From Nocardioides panacisoli (GTDB lineage Bacteria; Actinomycetota; Actinomycetes; Propionibacteriales; Nocardioidaceae), in assembly GCF_019448235.1 (NCBI RefSeq), contig NZ_CP080409.1, forward strand, positions 2,976,001 to 3,040,000: DNA of 64,000 nucleotides, read 5' to 3'. Positions 49,118-56,996 of this stretch are shown piece by piece. The notes below the pieces were generated by a model that was not told the origin of the DNA, ran no database searches, and was given only the letters and a program-made list of their open reading frames with translations. The first letter of the stretch is position 1; each line of letters opens with the position of its first letter. The translations under genes were made by a program, and so were the position numbers.

Positions 49118-50305
49118 GTGCAACGAACCGCTGCCGAGCCCATCGTTGTCGTCGATGGGGCACGTACGCCGATCGGGAGCTTCGGCGGCATGTTCAACGA
49201 GGTCCCCGGTTTCGAGTTGGGAGCCGCTGCGACCCGCGAGGCCCTGCGGCGTTCCGCGGTCGGCGCCGACGCGGTCGACGAGGTGGTGATGGGCTGCATC
49301 GGGCAGGTGGGCCCCGACGCCTACAACGCCCGGAGGGTCGCGCGAGCCGCTGGGATGCCGCACGGCGTGCCCGCCTACACCGTGAATCGACTGTGCGGGT
49401 CAGGACTGCAGGCGGTGTGGTCGGCCGCGATGCAGATGCGGTGGGGCGGTGTCGACATCGCCGTCGCCGGCGGGGACGAGTCCATGACGCGCATGCCGTT
49501 CTACGACTACGGAGCCCGCAACGGCTACCGGCTGGGGGACCGGTCGCTGGTCGACGGCACGGTGGCCATGCTGACCGATCCGTTCGGTGGCGTGCACATG
49601 GGCGTCACTGCAGAAAACGTGGCCGCCAAGTACGGCGTGACCCGGGAGGAGCAGGACCGGTTCGCGGCCGAGTCACAACGCCGCGCGGCGACCCCGGCTG
49701 CGCAGGCCGCGTTCGCCGAGGAGATCGTTCCGGTCGAGGTCGGGGGCCGCCGCCCGTTCACCGCCGAGATCGACGAACACCCCAAGCCGGGCACGACCGT
49801 GGAGACCCTGGCCGGGCTGCGACCTGCCTTCAGGGCTGACGGCACCGTCACTGCCGGGAACTCCTCGGGAATCAACGATGGTGCAGCGGCGCTGGTGCTG
49901 GCGCGGTCATCGGTCGCCCTCGACCGCGGGCTGACGCCGCTGGTCTCGCTGGAGGCGGTCGCGACCGCGGCGATGGAGCCGGAACTGATGGGGTACGCAC
50001 CGGTCCTCGCGCTGCAGACGTTGTTCGAGCAGACCGGCACGCAGCCGTCCGACATCGGCATCATCGAGCTCAACGAGGCCTTCGCCGCACAAGCGGTCGC
50101 CTGCATCCGCGACGCTGGTCTGGATCCCGAACGAGTGAATCCCTACGGCGGTGCGATCGCGTTGGGTCACCCCGTGGGGGCGACGGGCGCCAACCTGACC
50201 CTGCGCGTCGCGAAGGACATGGCCCGTCGCGACCTCGAGCTGGGCATCGTCACGATGTGCATCGGCGGGGGCCAGGCGCTCGCCGCACTCTTCCGGCGAG
50301 TGTGA
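49118..50305 (+). CDS. Acetyl-CoA acetyltransferase (thiolase)
   Basis: 395 residues from GTG 49118; AGGAG (49106-49110) lies seven bases before it and inside an alternative ATG reading from 49103. Active-site elements: Cys about 93 in NRLCGSGLQAVW, NEAFAAQ, GHPVGATGAN, and CIGGGQALA. It cleaves a 3-ketoacyl-CoA or condenses acetyl-CoA. It starts a + strand operon with an SDR, an ACAD and an APH kinase. Confidence 0.93.
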   Translation: MQRTAAEPIVVVDGARTPIGSFGGMFNEVPGFELGAAATREALRRSAVGADAVDEVVMGCIGQVGPDAYNARRVARAAGMPHGVPAYTVNRLCGSGLQAVWSAAMQMRWGGVDIAVAGGDESMTRMPFYDYGARNGYRLGDRSLVDGTVAMLTDPFGGVHMGVTAENVAAKYGVTREEQDRFAAESQRRAATPAAQAAFAEEIVPVEVGGRRPFTAEIDEHPKPGTTVETLAGLRPAFRADGTVTAGNSSGINDGAAALVLARSSVALDRGLTPLVSLEAVATAAMEPELMGYAPVLALQTLFEQTGTQPSDIGIIELNEAFAAQAVACIRDAGLDPERVNPYGGAIALGHPVGATGANLTLRVAKDMARRDLELGIVTMCIGGGQALAALFRRV

Positions 50306-50422
50306 GACGGCCCGACGAGTTGCGGTCGCCGGGATGCGTCGTGCCGCACGTCCGGGGCCACCAGCCACGCCCCACCCGGGCAGTCGATCCCTGACTGCCC
50401 GAACCAAACCAGGAGGACATGC

Positions 50423-51178
50423 ATGAGTAGATTCGAGGGCCGCGTCGCCGTCGTCACCGGTGCAGCGCGCGGGATCGGTTTCGGTACCGCGCGGCGCCTG
50501 GCCGAGGAGGGCGCGGCGGTCGCCGTCGTCGACCTCGACGAGTCCGCCGCGGAGGAGGCCGCCGGCCGACTCCCGGGGACGGCGATCGGGGTCGGTTGTG
50601 ACGTCGCCAACGCGTCCGGCGTCGCGGACGCCATCTCGCGAGTGGTCGAGGAGTTGGCGGGGATCCACGTGCTGGTGAACAACGCCGGCGTCACCCGCGA
50701 CAACCTGCTCTTCAAGATGACCGAGGACGACTGGGACGTGGTCATGAACGTCCACCTCAGGGGTGCGTTCCTGATGACCAGGGCCGTCCAGCAGCACTTC
50801 GTGGAGCAAAGGTACGGCAAGGTGGTCAACCTCTCCAGCGTCTCTGCCCTGGGCAACCGCGGCCAGGCCAACTACGCCGCGGCCAAGATGGGCGTGCAGG
50901 GCCTCACGCGCACGCTCGGCATCGAGCTCGGCCCGTTCGGCATCAACGTCAACGCCGTCGCGCCCGGCTTCATCGCCACCGAGATGACCGACGCCACCGC
51001 GGCCCGGCTGAAGATGGACGTCGAGGAATTCCGCCAACTCAACGCCGAGGGCAACCCGGTCAAGCGCGTCGGCTTCCCCGAGGACATCGCCGCCGCAGTC
51101 GCATTCCTGAGCAGTGACGAGGCGTCCTACATCACCGGCCAGACGCTGTACGTCGACGGTGGTGGAAAGCTCGGGTGA
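50423..51178 (+). CDS. SDR family 3-ketoacyl-CoA/ACP reductase-like (FabG-like)
   Basis: 251 residues with AGGAGG upstream of ATG. VVTGAARGIGFGTARRL, NNAGVTRDNLLFKM, NLSSVSALGNRGQANYAAAK and YITGQTLYVDGG form the full SDR set. It is highly similar to the block 1 SDR at 18745. It probably acts as a 3-hydroxyacyl-CoA dehydrogenase supplying the thiolase. Confidence 0.92.
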   Translation: MSRFEGRVAVVTGAARGIGFGTARRLAEEGAAVAVVDLDESAAEEAAGRLPGTAIGVGCDVANASGVADAISRVVEELAGIHVLVNNAGVTRDNLLFKMTEDDWDVVMNVHLRGAFLMTRAVQQHFVEQRYGKVVNLSSVSALGNRGQANYAAAKMGVQGLTRTLGIELGPFGINVNAVAPGFIATEMTDATAARLKMDVEEFRQLNAEGNPVKRVGFPEDIAAAVAFLSSDEASYITGQTLYVDGGGKLG

Positions 51179-51227
51179 CATCGAGCGGGCGGCCAACCTC
51201 CACACCTGTGACACCGAAGGACGAGAC

Positions 51228-52409
51228 ATGACTGACCTGACCAGGCGCACGCGCGACTTCGTGAAGGACACCGTGCTGCCGCTCGATGACGAATTCGACG
51301 GCGACATCGAGGCAGCAGGCGGCGACGTCCTGCGCCGCCGTCTTCAGGAATCGGCGCGGGGTGCGGGTCTCTTCGCCCCGCACGCGCCCGCGGACTGCGG
51401 CGGGCACGGACTCGGGATGGTGGAACGGGCCCCCGTCTTCGAGGAGGCCGGCTACTCGCTGTTCGGGCCGTTGGCGGTGGGCATCGCCGCGCCGGACGAG
51501 GGCAACGTCCACCTGCTCGACCACGTCGCGACCGATGCGCAGCGAACGCGGTACCTGCAGCCGCTGGCGCGAGGCGAGATGCGTTCGGCGTTCGCCATGA
51601 CCGAGCCGTCGCCGGGGGCGGGCAGCGACCCGTCCGCACTGTCGACCCGGGCGACCAAGGTCGACGGTGGCTGGGTGGTGAACGGGCGCAAGTGGTTCAT
51701 CACCGGCGCGGACGGCGCTTCCTTCTTCATCACCATGGCCCGCACGAGCGGCGAGCCCGGTGGTGCCGGCGCAGCCGGAGCGGGCGGGGCCACGATGTTC
51801 CTCATGCCGACTGAGACCGACGGCCTGGACGTCGTACGCCACGTCGGCACGGTGGATCGATCGATGGTCGGCGGGCACTGCGAGGTGCGCTTCGCCGACG
51901 CGTTCGTACCCGACTCCGAGGTGCTGGGTGGGGTGGACGAAGGCTTCCGGTACGCGCAGGTCCGCCTCGGCCCGGCCCGGATGACCCACGTGATGCGCTG
52001 GACCGGTGCAGCACGACGAGCGCACGAGGTCGCGATGCGACACGTGATCGCCCGGGAGGCCTTCGGCTCCCGGATGTCGGACCTGGGGATGGTCCAGCAG
52101 ATGATCGCTGACAACGAGATCGACCTGGCTGCGACCCGCGCCCTGCTCCGAGTCGCGTGCGAGGAGCTCGACGCCGGCCAGCGGGCCTCGGAGTCGACAT
52201 CGATCGCGAAGACCTTCGCGGCGGAGGCGCTCCACCGAGTCGTTGATCGCGCCACCCAGATGTGCGGCGGCCTGGGCGTGTCCACCGAGCTCCCGATCGC
52301 GCGGATCGCACGGGAGATCCGTCCGTTCCGGATCTACGACGGACCGTCCGAGGTGCACCGGTGGTCGATCGCCAAGCGCGCTGTCCGACGGGCAGGGGAG
52401 GGCCGATGA
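51228..52409 (+). CDS. Acyl-CoA dehydrogenase, ACAD10/11-like
   Basis: 393 residues from ATG 51228. FAMTEPSPGAGSDPSALSTR, VVNGRKWFITGADGASFF, and C-terminal ATQMCGGLGVSTELPIARIA with IYDGPSEVHRWSIAKR define the ACAD10/11 (FadE-type) subfamily. It overlaps the next gene, an APH-fold kinase, by ATGA. In animals the two domains are one protein (ACAD10/11), and in the Pseudomonas levulinate pathway kinase and dehydrogenase are separate (LvaA, LvaC). In both, a 4-hydroxyacyl-CoA is phosphorylated and isomerised to the 3-hydroxyacyl-CoA. That function is inferred here. Confidence 0.9.
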   Translation: MTDLTRRTRDFVKDTVLPLDDEFDGDIEAAGGDVLRRRLQESARGAGLFAPHAPADCGGHGLGMVERAPVFEEAGYSLFGPLAVGIAAPDEGNVHLLDHVATDAQRTRYLQPLARGEMRSAFAMTEPSPGAGSDPSALSTRATKVDGGWVVNGRKWFITGADGASFFITMARTSGEPGGAGAAGAGGATMFLMPTETDGLDVVRHVGTVDRSMVGGHCEVRFADAFVPDSEVLGGVDEGFRYAQVRLGPARMTHVMRWTGAARRAHEVAMRHVIAREAFGSRMSDLGMVQQMIADNEIDLAATRALLRVACEELDAGQRASESTSIAKTFAAEALHRVVDRATQMCGGLGVSTELPIARIAREIRPFRIYDGPSEVHRWSIAKRAVRRAGEGR

Positions 52410-53476
52410 GTCCCGCTGTGGGCAGCGCCGACGCCTCCGCGCTGAGCACCGAGGAACTGGCCGCCGTCGCCGACCGGATGGCCCGGGCCGGCGCAGACCT
52501 GGCCGGCCCGCTGAGCGCGCGACTGATCGCGGGTGGGCGTTCCAACCTGACCTACCGGCTCCAGGACCTCGCCGCCGAGGACGGCCGGGCCTGGGTCCTG
52601 CGGATGCCACCCCGCCGTGGGCGCACGCCGTCCGCACACGACGTGGCCAGGGAGTTCCGGGTGACCAGCGCCCTGGCGTCGACGGTGGTGCCGGTCCCAC
52701 CCGCGGTGGTGCTGTGCGAGGAGGAGACGGCCCTCGGGTTGCCGTTCGCCGTCACCGAGTTCGTCGACGGACGCACGATCCAGTCCCGCCGGGACCTCGA
52801 GTCCCTCGAGGACGGCACCCTCGACACGGTCGTGGGTGCACTGTGCGGGACCCTCGCCGCTCTCCATTCGGTGGACCACGTGGCGGTGGGGCTGGAGCGC
52901 TTCGGTCGTCCCGACGGGTACGCCGCCCGGCAGGTACGCCGCTGGTCGGGTCAGTGGGAGATCGTCGGCGATCCCCCACTCACTCCGCTCGCGACGGAAC
53001 TCGGCCAGAAGCTGGCGGCCACGACCTTCCGGCAGCAGTCGACGGGGATCGTGCACGGCGATTACCGGATCGACAACACCCTGTTGGCCTTCGACGACGG
53101 CGCCGGGGGCGGCGTCGCCGCCCGGGTGGCGGCGGTCGTCGACTGGGAATTGTCGACGATCGGCGATCCGGTGGCCGACGTGGCGATGATGTGCGTCTAC
53201 CGTCACTCGGCCCTGGACCTGGTGCTCGGCGAGCCGAGCGCGTGGACCAGCGACCGCTTGCCCGACGCTGACGCCCTCGCGGCAGCGTACGGCTCCGCGG
53301 GCGGGGTGGAGCTTGTCGACTGGGACGCCCATCTCGCGCTGGGCTACTTCAAGCTGGCGGTCATCGCGGCTGGCATCGACCACCGTTACCGCGCCGGTGC
53401 GACCCACGGTGAGGGCTTCGACTCCGCTGGGCAGGCGGTCGAGCCGCTACTCCGAGCGGGTCTGCAGCGGATCTGA
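52406..53476 (+). CDS. APH-fold phosphotransferase (ACAD10/11 or LvaA-type acyl-CoA kinase)
   Basis: 356 residues from ATG 52406 (ATGA overlap). The aminoglycoside-phosphotransferase fold shows GGRSNLTYRLQDLA, a Lys/Arg-rich N-lobe, the catalytic loop GIVHGDYRIDNTLLA, and the metal-binding VVDWELSTIGDPVADVAMM. This HGDYRIDN/DWE pattern is the one of ACAD10/11 kinases, not of drug-resistance enzymes. It would phosphorylate a hydroxyacyl-CoA, paired with the ACAD just upstream. It ends near a hairpin before the convergent SnoaL gene. Confidence 0.9.
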   Translation: MSPAVGSADASALSTEELAAVADRMARAGADLAGPLSARLIAGGRSNLTYRLQDLAAEDGRAWVLRMPPRRGRTPSAHDVAREFRVTSALASTVVPVPPAVVLCEEETALGLPFAVTEFVDGRTIQSRRDLESLEDGTLDTVVGALCGTLAALHSVDHVAVGLERFGRPDGYAARQVRRWSGQWEIVGDPPLTPLATELGQKLAATTFRQQSTGIVHGDYRIDNTLLAFDDGAGGGVAARVAAVVDWELSTIGDPVADVAMMCVYRHSALDLVLGEPSAWTSDRLPDADALAAAYGSAGGVELVDWDAHLALGYFKLAVIAAGIDHRYRAGATHGEGFDSAGQAVEPLLRAGLQRI

Positions 53477-53482
53477 CGAGCC

Positions 53483-53522
53483 GATCACCACGGTCGCAGG
53501 GGCGGGGCCCGCCACCGTGATC
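53483..53522 (+). terminator. Hairpin between convergent genes
   Basis: GATCACCACGGT (53483-53494) pairs, with a three-base bulge, with ACCGTGATC (53514-53522), enclosing an inner G/C stem GGCGGG-CCCGCC. It separates the kinase operon from the convergent SnoaL gene. No T-run is seen. Confidence 0.5.
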
Positions 53523-53549
53523 CCGCTCGCGCCGGTGTGGCGGCCAGGG

Positions 53550-53918
53550 TCAGTCGGTGAAGCGCAATTTCGGCGTGCGGCAGATCAGCAGGCGACGGAT
53601 CCTCTCGCCGGACTCGTCGAGGAGAGCGCTCGCGTTGAAGGAGGCTTCGAACTCGCCCCGGCGCCGGGTCTCCCCGAGGACCAGCTCGCTGTCGCCCACG
53701 TGAGCACCCTGCAGGATGTGGTGGACCAGCGTGCTCTTCTCGCGCTGGGCCAAGTAGCCCACCAGCGCCTCGCGGTCTCCGCTGAACTCGGCCGAACCCT
53801 CGCTGGTCGCGAAGAAGATCGAGAGCTGGAAGTCCTCGGTGATCATCCCCAGCACCCGGTCGGGCTCCGTTCCGTCCAGGATGTCGAACCAGCTGCGAAG
53901 CAGGGGAGTGTCGGTCAC
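53550..53918 (-). CDS. SnoaL-like (NTF2 fold) protein 1
   Basis: 122 residues. LRSWFDILDGTEPDRVLGMI, then TEDFQLSIFFATSEGSAEFS, and GDREALVGYLAQREKSTLVH suggest the cone-shaped NTF2/SnoaL fold, with C-terminal RIRRLLICRTPKLRF. Members include ketosteroid isomerases, limonene-epoxide hydrolases and polyketide cyclases. The active residues cannot be assigned. It lies 32 bases after a second SnoaL-like gene on the same strand, so the two may form a heteromer or act on successive intermediates. Confidence 0.75.
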   Translation of the reverse strand: MTDTPLLRSWFDILDGTEPDRVLGMITEDFQLSIFFATSEGSAEFSGDREALVGYLAQREKSTLVHHILQGAHVGDSELVLGETRRRGEFEASFNASALLDESGERIRRLLICRTPKLRFTD

Positions 53919-53950
53919 GGTGCCTCCGTCGTTGTGGGAAATCGTGCCTG

Positions 53951-54316
53951 TCAGTCCGTGGGGAGCAGGGCGAGGTCGGGGTCGAATGCCACCTGGTAGG
54001 CCGTGATCAGGCCGTCGACGACACGGACGGAGGCCAGGAAGTGGCCGGTCGTGACCCGCTCGTTTTCCATCACCGCGCCGTAGACGAACTCCAGGTCGCC
54101 GGCCGTGGCGGTCCGGAACGGTACGTGGCGGCGTACGACCTCGCCGCGCCCATTGAGGTAGTCGACCAGCTCCTGCCGGGTATGGCCACGAACGGCGCCG
54201 CCGGGGAGAAGGATGGCGAAGTGCACGTCCGCGGCGACCAGCGCCATCGCGTCATCGATCTCGTCGGCGTCGACGTGGGCGTAGTACCGGGTCAGCGTGA
54301 CGGGCTCCATGCGCAT
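53951..54316 (-). CDS. SnoaL-like (NTF2 fold) protein 2
   Basis: 121 residues. LTRYYAHVDADEIDDAMALV, then AADVHFAILLPGGAVRGHTR, FRTATAGDLEFVYGAVM and TGHFLASVRVVDGLITAYQV follow the SnoaL pattern well. It is the first gene of the minus-strand pair and divergent from the ACAD at 54426. Two TGAAnTnAGTTCA-type sites lie in the intervening 109 bases. Confidence 0.8.
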   Translation of the reverse strand: MRMEPVTLTRYYAHVDADEIDDAMALVAADVHFAILLPGGAVRGHTRQELVDYLNGRGEVVRRHVPFRTATAGDLEFVYGAVMENERVTTGHFLASVRVVDGLITAYQVAFDPDLALLPTD

Positions 54317-54320
54317 GACT

Positions 54321-54333
54321 TGAAGTTAGTTCA
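54321..54333 (+). promoter_or_regulatory. TGAAnTnAGTTCA operator, SnoaL side
   Basis: TGAAGTTAGTTCA lies four bases from the SnoaL-like start at 54316, an apt position for repression. Confidence 0.65.
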
Positions 54334-54397
54334 ATTCGCTTGCGGTGTCCAGTGGCCTCGGGGCTTGCCCGGGCTGCCGAGAACCCCTAAAGTGAAC

Positions 54398-54410
54398 TGA
54401 ACTCAATCCA
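54398..54410 (+). promoter_or_regulatory. TGAAnTnAGTTCA operator, ACAD side (reverse form)
   Basis: TGAACTCAATCCA reads TGGATTGAGTTCA on the other strand, matching the motif with one arm substituted. It ends 15 bases before the GTG start of the ACAD gene, with a second GTGAACTGAACTC overlap that broadens the symmetry. Confidence 0.6.
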
Positions 54411-54425
54411 GTTAGGAGCTGGGAC

Positions 54426-55547
54426 GTGCGCAACCCGTGGCCCGAGTCCGACCCCGCCGTGATGGCCCCCGTGAACGAGCACGAAGAACTGCGGGAGGTG
54501 GTCCGCGCACTCCTGCGCAAGCACGCCAACCACGAGCAGGTGCGGGCGGCAGCGGACTCCGAACTGGGGTACGCGCAGGACCTGTGGCGGCGCCTCAACG
54601 CCGAGCTGGAGGTCGGGCAACTGGCCGTGCCGGAGGCGCTGGGTGGGCACGGCTACGGCGTACGAGAGCTCGGGGTGCTCCTCGAGGAGACGGCGGCTGC
54701 CCTGGTGCCCGAGCCCTTCCTCGCCTCCAGCGTGCTGGGGGTACAGGCCCTGGTGGCCGCGGAGGATCCCGGCTCGGTGGCGGACCTGCTCACGGCCGCC
54801 TCGACGGGGCAGCGGGTCGTCACGCTGGCGTCACTGGACTCCGCGACACCCGCGTTGGCGGCAACGCGGTCCGGTGATGGCTGGACCGTCAGTGGATCGA
54901 TGCCCCGGGTGCTGCAGGGGGCCGCGGCCGACACCGTCGTCGTTGCGGCCGCGGGTCCTGACGGTCCGGTGCTGCTTGCGGTGGAGACTGCGGCTGCGCG
55001 GGTCGAACCGCTCACCGGGATCGACCTCACGCGCCGACTCGCCGACATCGCCGTCGACGCGGCGCCGGCTCGTCTGCTGGTCGGTCCCGTCGACGCACGA
55101 CCCGCCATCGCGCGACTCCAGTTGCTGTCCCGAGCGGCGGTGGCCTGCGAACACGCGGGTATCGCGGCCGAACTGCTAGACCGCACGCGCGAGTACGTCA
55201 GCGAGCGGGAGCAATTCGGACGTCCGATCGGCTCCTTCCAGGCCGTCAAGCACCGACTCGCCGACGTCCTGGTCGCCGTGGAGCGTTCCCGGTCAGCCGC
55301 CCGCTACGCGGCCGCGGAGCTGGACGGCACGTCCGAGGGTGCCGAGCTCGCCGTAGCGGTGGCGGCTGCCGTCTGCACCGATGCAGCGGTGCACGCAGCC
55401 CAGGAGGCGATCCAGTTGCACGGCGGCATCGGCTTCACCTGGGAACATCGTGCCCATTACTACTACCGCCGCGTCCTCGGGGACGAGGGGCTCCACGGGT
55501 CGGCGAGCGCCGCGCGGGCACGCGTCGCGGACCTGATCGGCATCTGA
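54426..55547 (+). CDS. Acyl-CoA dehydrogenase, partner-type
   Basis: 373 residues with a GTG start, preceded by AGGAG. The N-terminal helical domain (AVPEALGGHGYGVRELGVLL) is normal. The central domain lacks the SEPGAGSD loop, and the C-terminal domain has EREQFGRPIGSFQAVKHRLA and IQLHGGIGFTWEHRAHYYYR. It resembles the block 1 partner subunit at 21156. Its likely catalytic partner is not adjacent; it could be the ACAD at 51228 or one outside the window. Confidence 0.88.
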   Translation: MRNPWPESDPAVMAPVNEHEELREVVRALLRKHANHEQVRAAADSELGYAQDLWRRLNAELEVGQLAVPEALGGHGYGVRELGVLLEETAAALVPEPFLASSVLGVQALVAAEDPGSVADLLTAASTGQRVVTLASLDSATPALAATRSGDGWTVSGSMPRVLQGAAADTVVVAAAGPDGPVLLAVETAAARVEPLTGIDLTRRLADIAVDAAPARLLVGPVDARPAIARLQLLSRAAVACEHAGIAAELLDRTREYVSEREQFGRPIGSFQAVKHRLADVLVAVERSRSAARYAAAELDGTSEGAELAVAVAAAVCTDAAVHAAQEAIQLHGGIGFTWEHRAHYYYRRVLGDEGLHGSASAARARVADLIGI

Positions 55548-55616
55548 ACCGGTCGACGCGGCCGCAGCGTCCGGCCATCGCTTCGTGTGCCCATTCGGCG
55601 GGCGACCGCCGCCGTC

Positions 55617-56927
55617 TCAGCTGGCAGCGGTCTCCGCTGCGGTGAGGCCGAAGACGAGGGCGGAGGCGAGTCCGCCGGCGTACGCGCGATTCCACAGGCC
55701 GCCGGTGTCGGAGCCGGCCGCCAGCAGCCCGTGGATCGGTGCACCGTTGCCGTCGAGCACTCGCGCCCGGTCGTCGATGCGAATTCCGTGGAAGGGGAAG
55801 GTGACTGCGGGCTCGCACTCGATGACGTACCAGGGTCCCTCGTCGAGCGGGAGAGCGTCCTTGGCGCGCCCGGGGGCCACGGAGCCATTCTGCGCTGCTG
55901 CGTTGTACTCCTCGATGCGTGCGCGGATCTCCGCGCCGTCGTACCCCCATTCCTCGGGCAGGTACGCCAACTCGTCGAGCTCCTGGGCCAGGCCCACCCG
56001 GCCACCGCGCTTGTTGGCCAGGGCGAACTTGTCGACGGAGACCGCTCCTTCGACGTAGGCGGTCACCATCCAGTCCCGATGTACCCGCGCGTCGGCGATC
56101 AGGAGGCCGCGCGACTCACGCTGGTCGAGGAGGGCAATGGTGGTGAGGTGGTCGCCGAGCGTCTCGTCGGTGAAGCGCTCGTTGTCCAGGTTGAACAGCA
56201 ACGCGTGCTCGCTGTAGTAGAGCGAGAGGTCGACGAAATCGGCCGTGTCGGCGAACGGGACGTGGCTGGGCACCAGGTGGCCGTAGAACCCGGCGTCCTC
56301 CGGGCCGGTCGCTGCACCGACCGTCTCGGCCAGTCGGTAGCCAGCCCCGGTGCTGTGGGGATTCGAACGCAGCTGCATCGCGCCGGCTCGGGGGTGGATC
56401 TTCGTCGCCAGGAGGTCAGGATCGCCCTGGAATCCCCCGGTCGCCAGCAGGGTCCAGCGGGCGTGGATGTCCTCGCCGCCGCTGGGGCCCTCGACCTCGG
56501 CCCCGACGATGCGTCCCTCGCTCCTGAGTAGTCGGCGGGTCGTGGTGCCGAGGCGCACTTCGCCGCCGCCCTCGGTGACCAAGCGCCGGCAGAGGTCGAC
56601 GTACTGGTTGGTGTCGAAGGCGTGACCGCGGCCGAACCCCAGGATCGGGACGGCGTCGTGGCACTCGACGCCCACGGAGCGGATCCACCCGATGCCGGAG
56701 TCGAAGCGGTCGACCAGGGCGCGCTTGAGCGCGATGTCGCCATGGGGGTTCACCGCGTCCATGACCTCGTGCGTGGGAGCCGTCCAGGCGTAGCCCGCGT
56801 ATCTCGCCGAGCCGCCGATGTCCTCTCCGACGTCGACCACCACCACCCGGAGGCCGTCGCGCGTGGCGCGTGCGGCGGCGGACAGCCCCGCCATGCCGGC
56901 GCCGATGACAAGCAGGTCGGTGTTCAT
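55617..56927 (-). CDS. FAD-binding protein, KstD/fumarate reductase-type
   Basis: 436 residues. The dinucleotide motif DLLVIGAGMAGLSAAARATR with VVVVDVGEDIGGSARYAGYA opens the protein, then LLATGGFQGDPDLLATK. The C-terminal segment has LLAAGSDTGGLWNRAYAGGL followed by ASALVFGLTAAE, as in the FAD-binding-2 (PF00890) family of fumarate reductases and 3-ketosteroid 1-dehydrogenases. It is shorter than KstD. Substrate could be a cyclic ketone or enoate. It is divergent from the MFS transporter. Confidence 0.85.
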   Translation of the reverse strand: MNTDLLVIGAGMAGLSAAARATRDGLRVVVVDVGEDIGGSARYAGYAWTAPTHEVMDAVNPHGDIALKRALVDRFDSGIGWIRSVGVECHDAVPILGFGRGHAFDTNQYVDLCRRLVTEGGGEVRLGTTTRRLLRSEGRIVGAEVEGPSGGEDIHARWTLLATGGFQGDPDLLATKIHPRAGAMQLRSNPHSTGAGYRLAETVGAATGPEDAGFYGHLVPSHVPFADTADFVDLSLYYSEHALLFNLDNERFTDETLGDHLTTIALLDQRESRGLLIADARVHRDWMVTAYVEGAVSVDKFALANKRGGRVGLAQELDELAYLPEEWGYDGAEIRARIEEYNAAAQNGSVAPGRAKDALPLDEGPWYVIECEPAVTFPFHGIRIDDRARVLDGNGAPIHGLLAAGSDTGGLWNRAYAGGLASALVFGLTAAETAAS

Positions 56928-56966
56928 CGTGAGTCCTCTCGACGTGTGACTTGGACTACCTTAGAC

Positions 56967-56979
56967 TAAACCAACTTCA
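56967..56979 (+). promoter_or_regulatory. TGAAnTnAGTTCA-like site, FAD protein/MFS promoter
   Basis: TAAACCAACTTCA reads TGAAGTTGGTTTA on the other strand, a weaker match with two deviations in the right arm. It lies 39 bases upstream of the flavoprotein and 17 bases before the MFS start. Confidence 0.5.
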
Positions 56980-56996
56980 GTTTGGCAGGAGAGAGC

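Noticed and set aside
52406..53476. Aminoglycoside resistance phosphotransferase
   Set aside because: Coupled to an ACAD10/11-like gene and carrying the acyl-CoA-kinase version of the motifs; no resistance context.
54321..54410. KstR-type operator
   Set aside because: KstR sites have AACnnGTT at the core. Here the core is TGAAnTnAGTTCA, so a steroid-specific KstR cannot be claimed.
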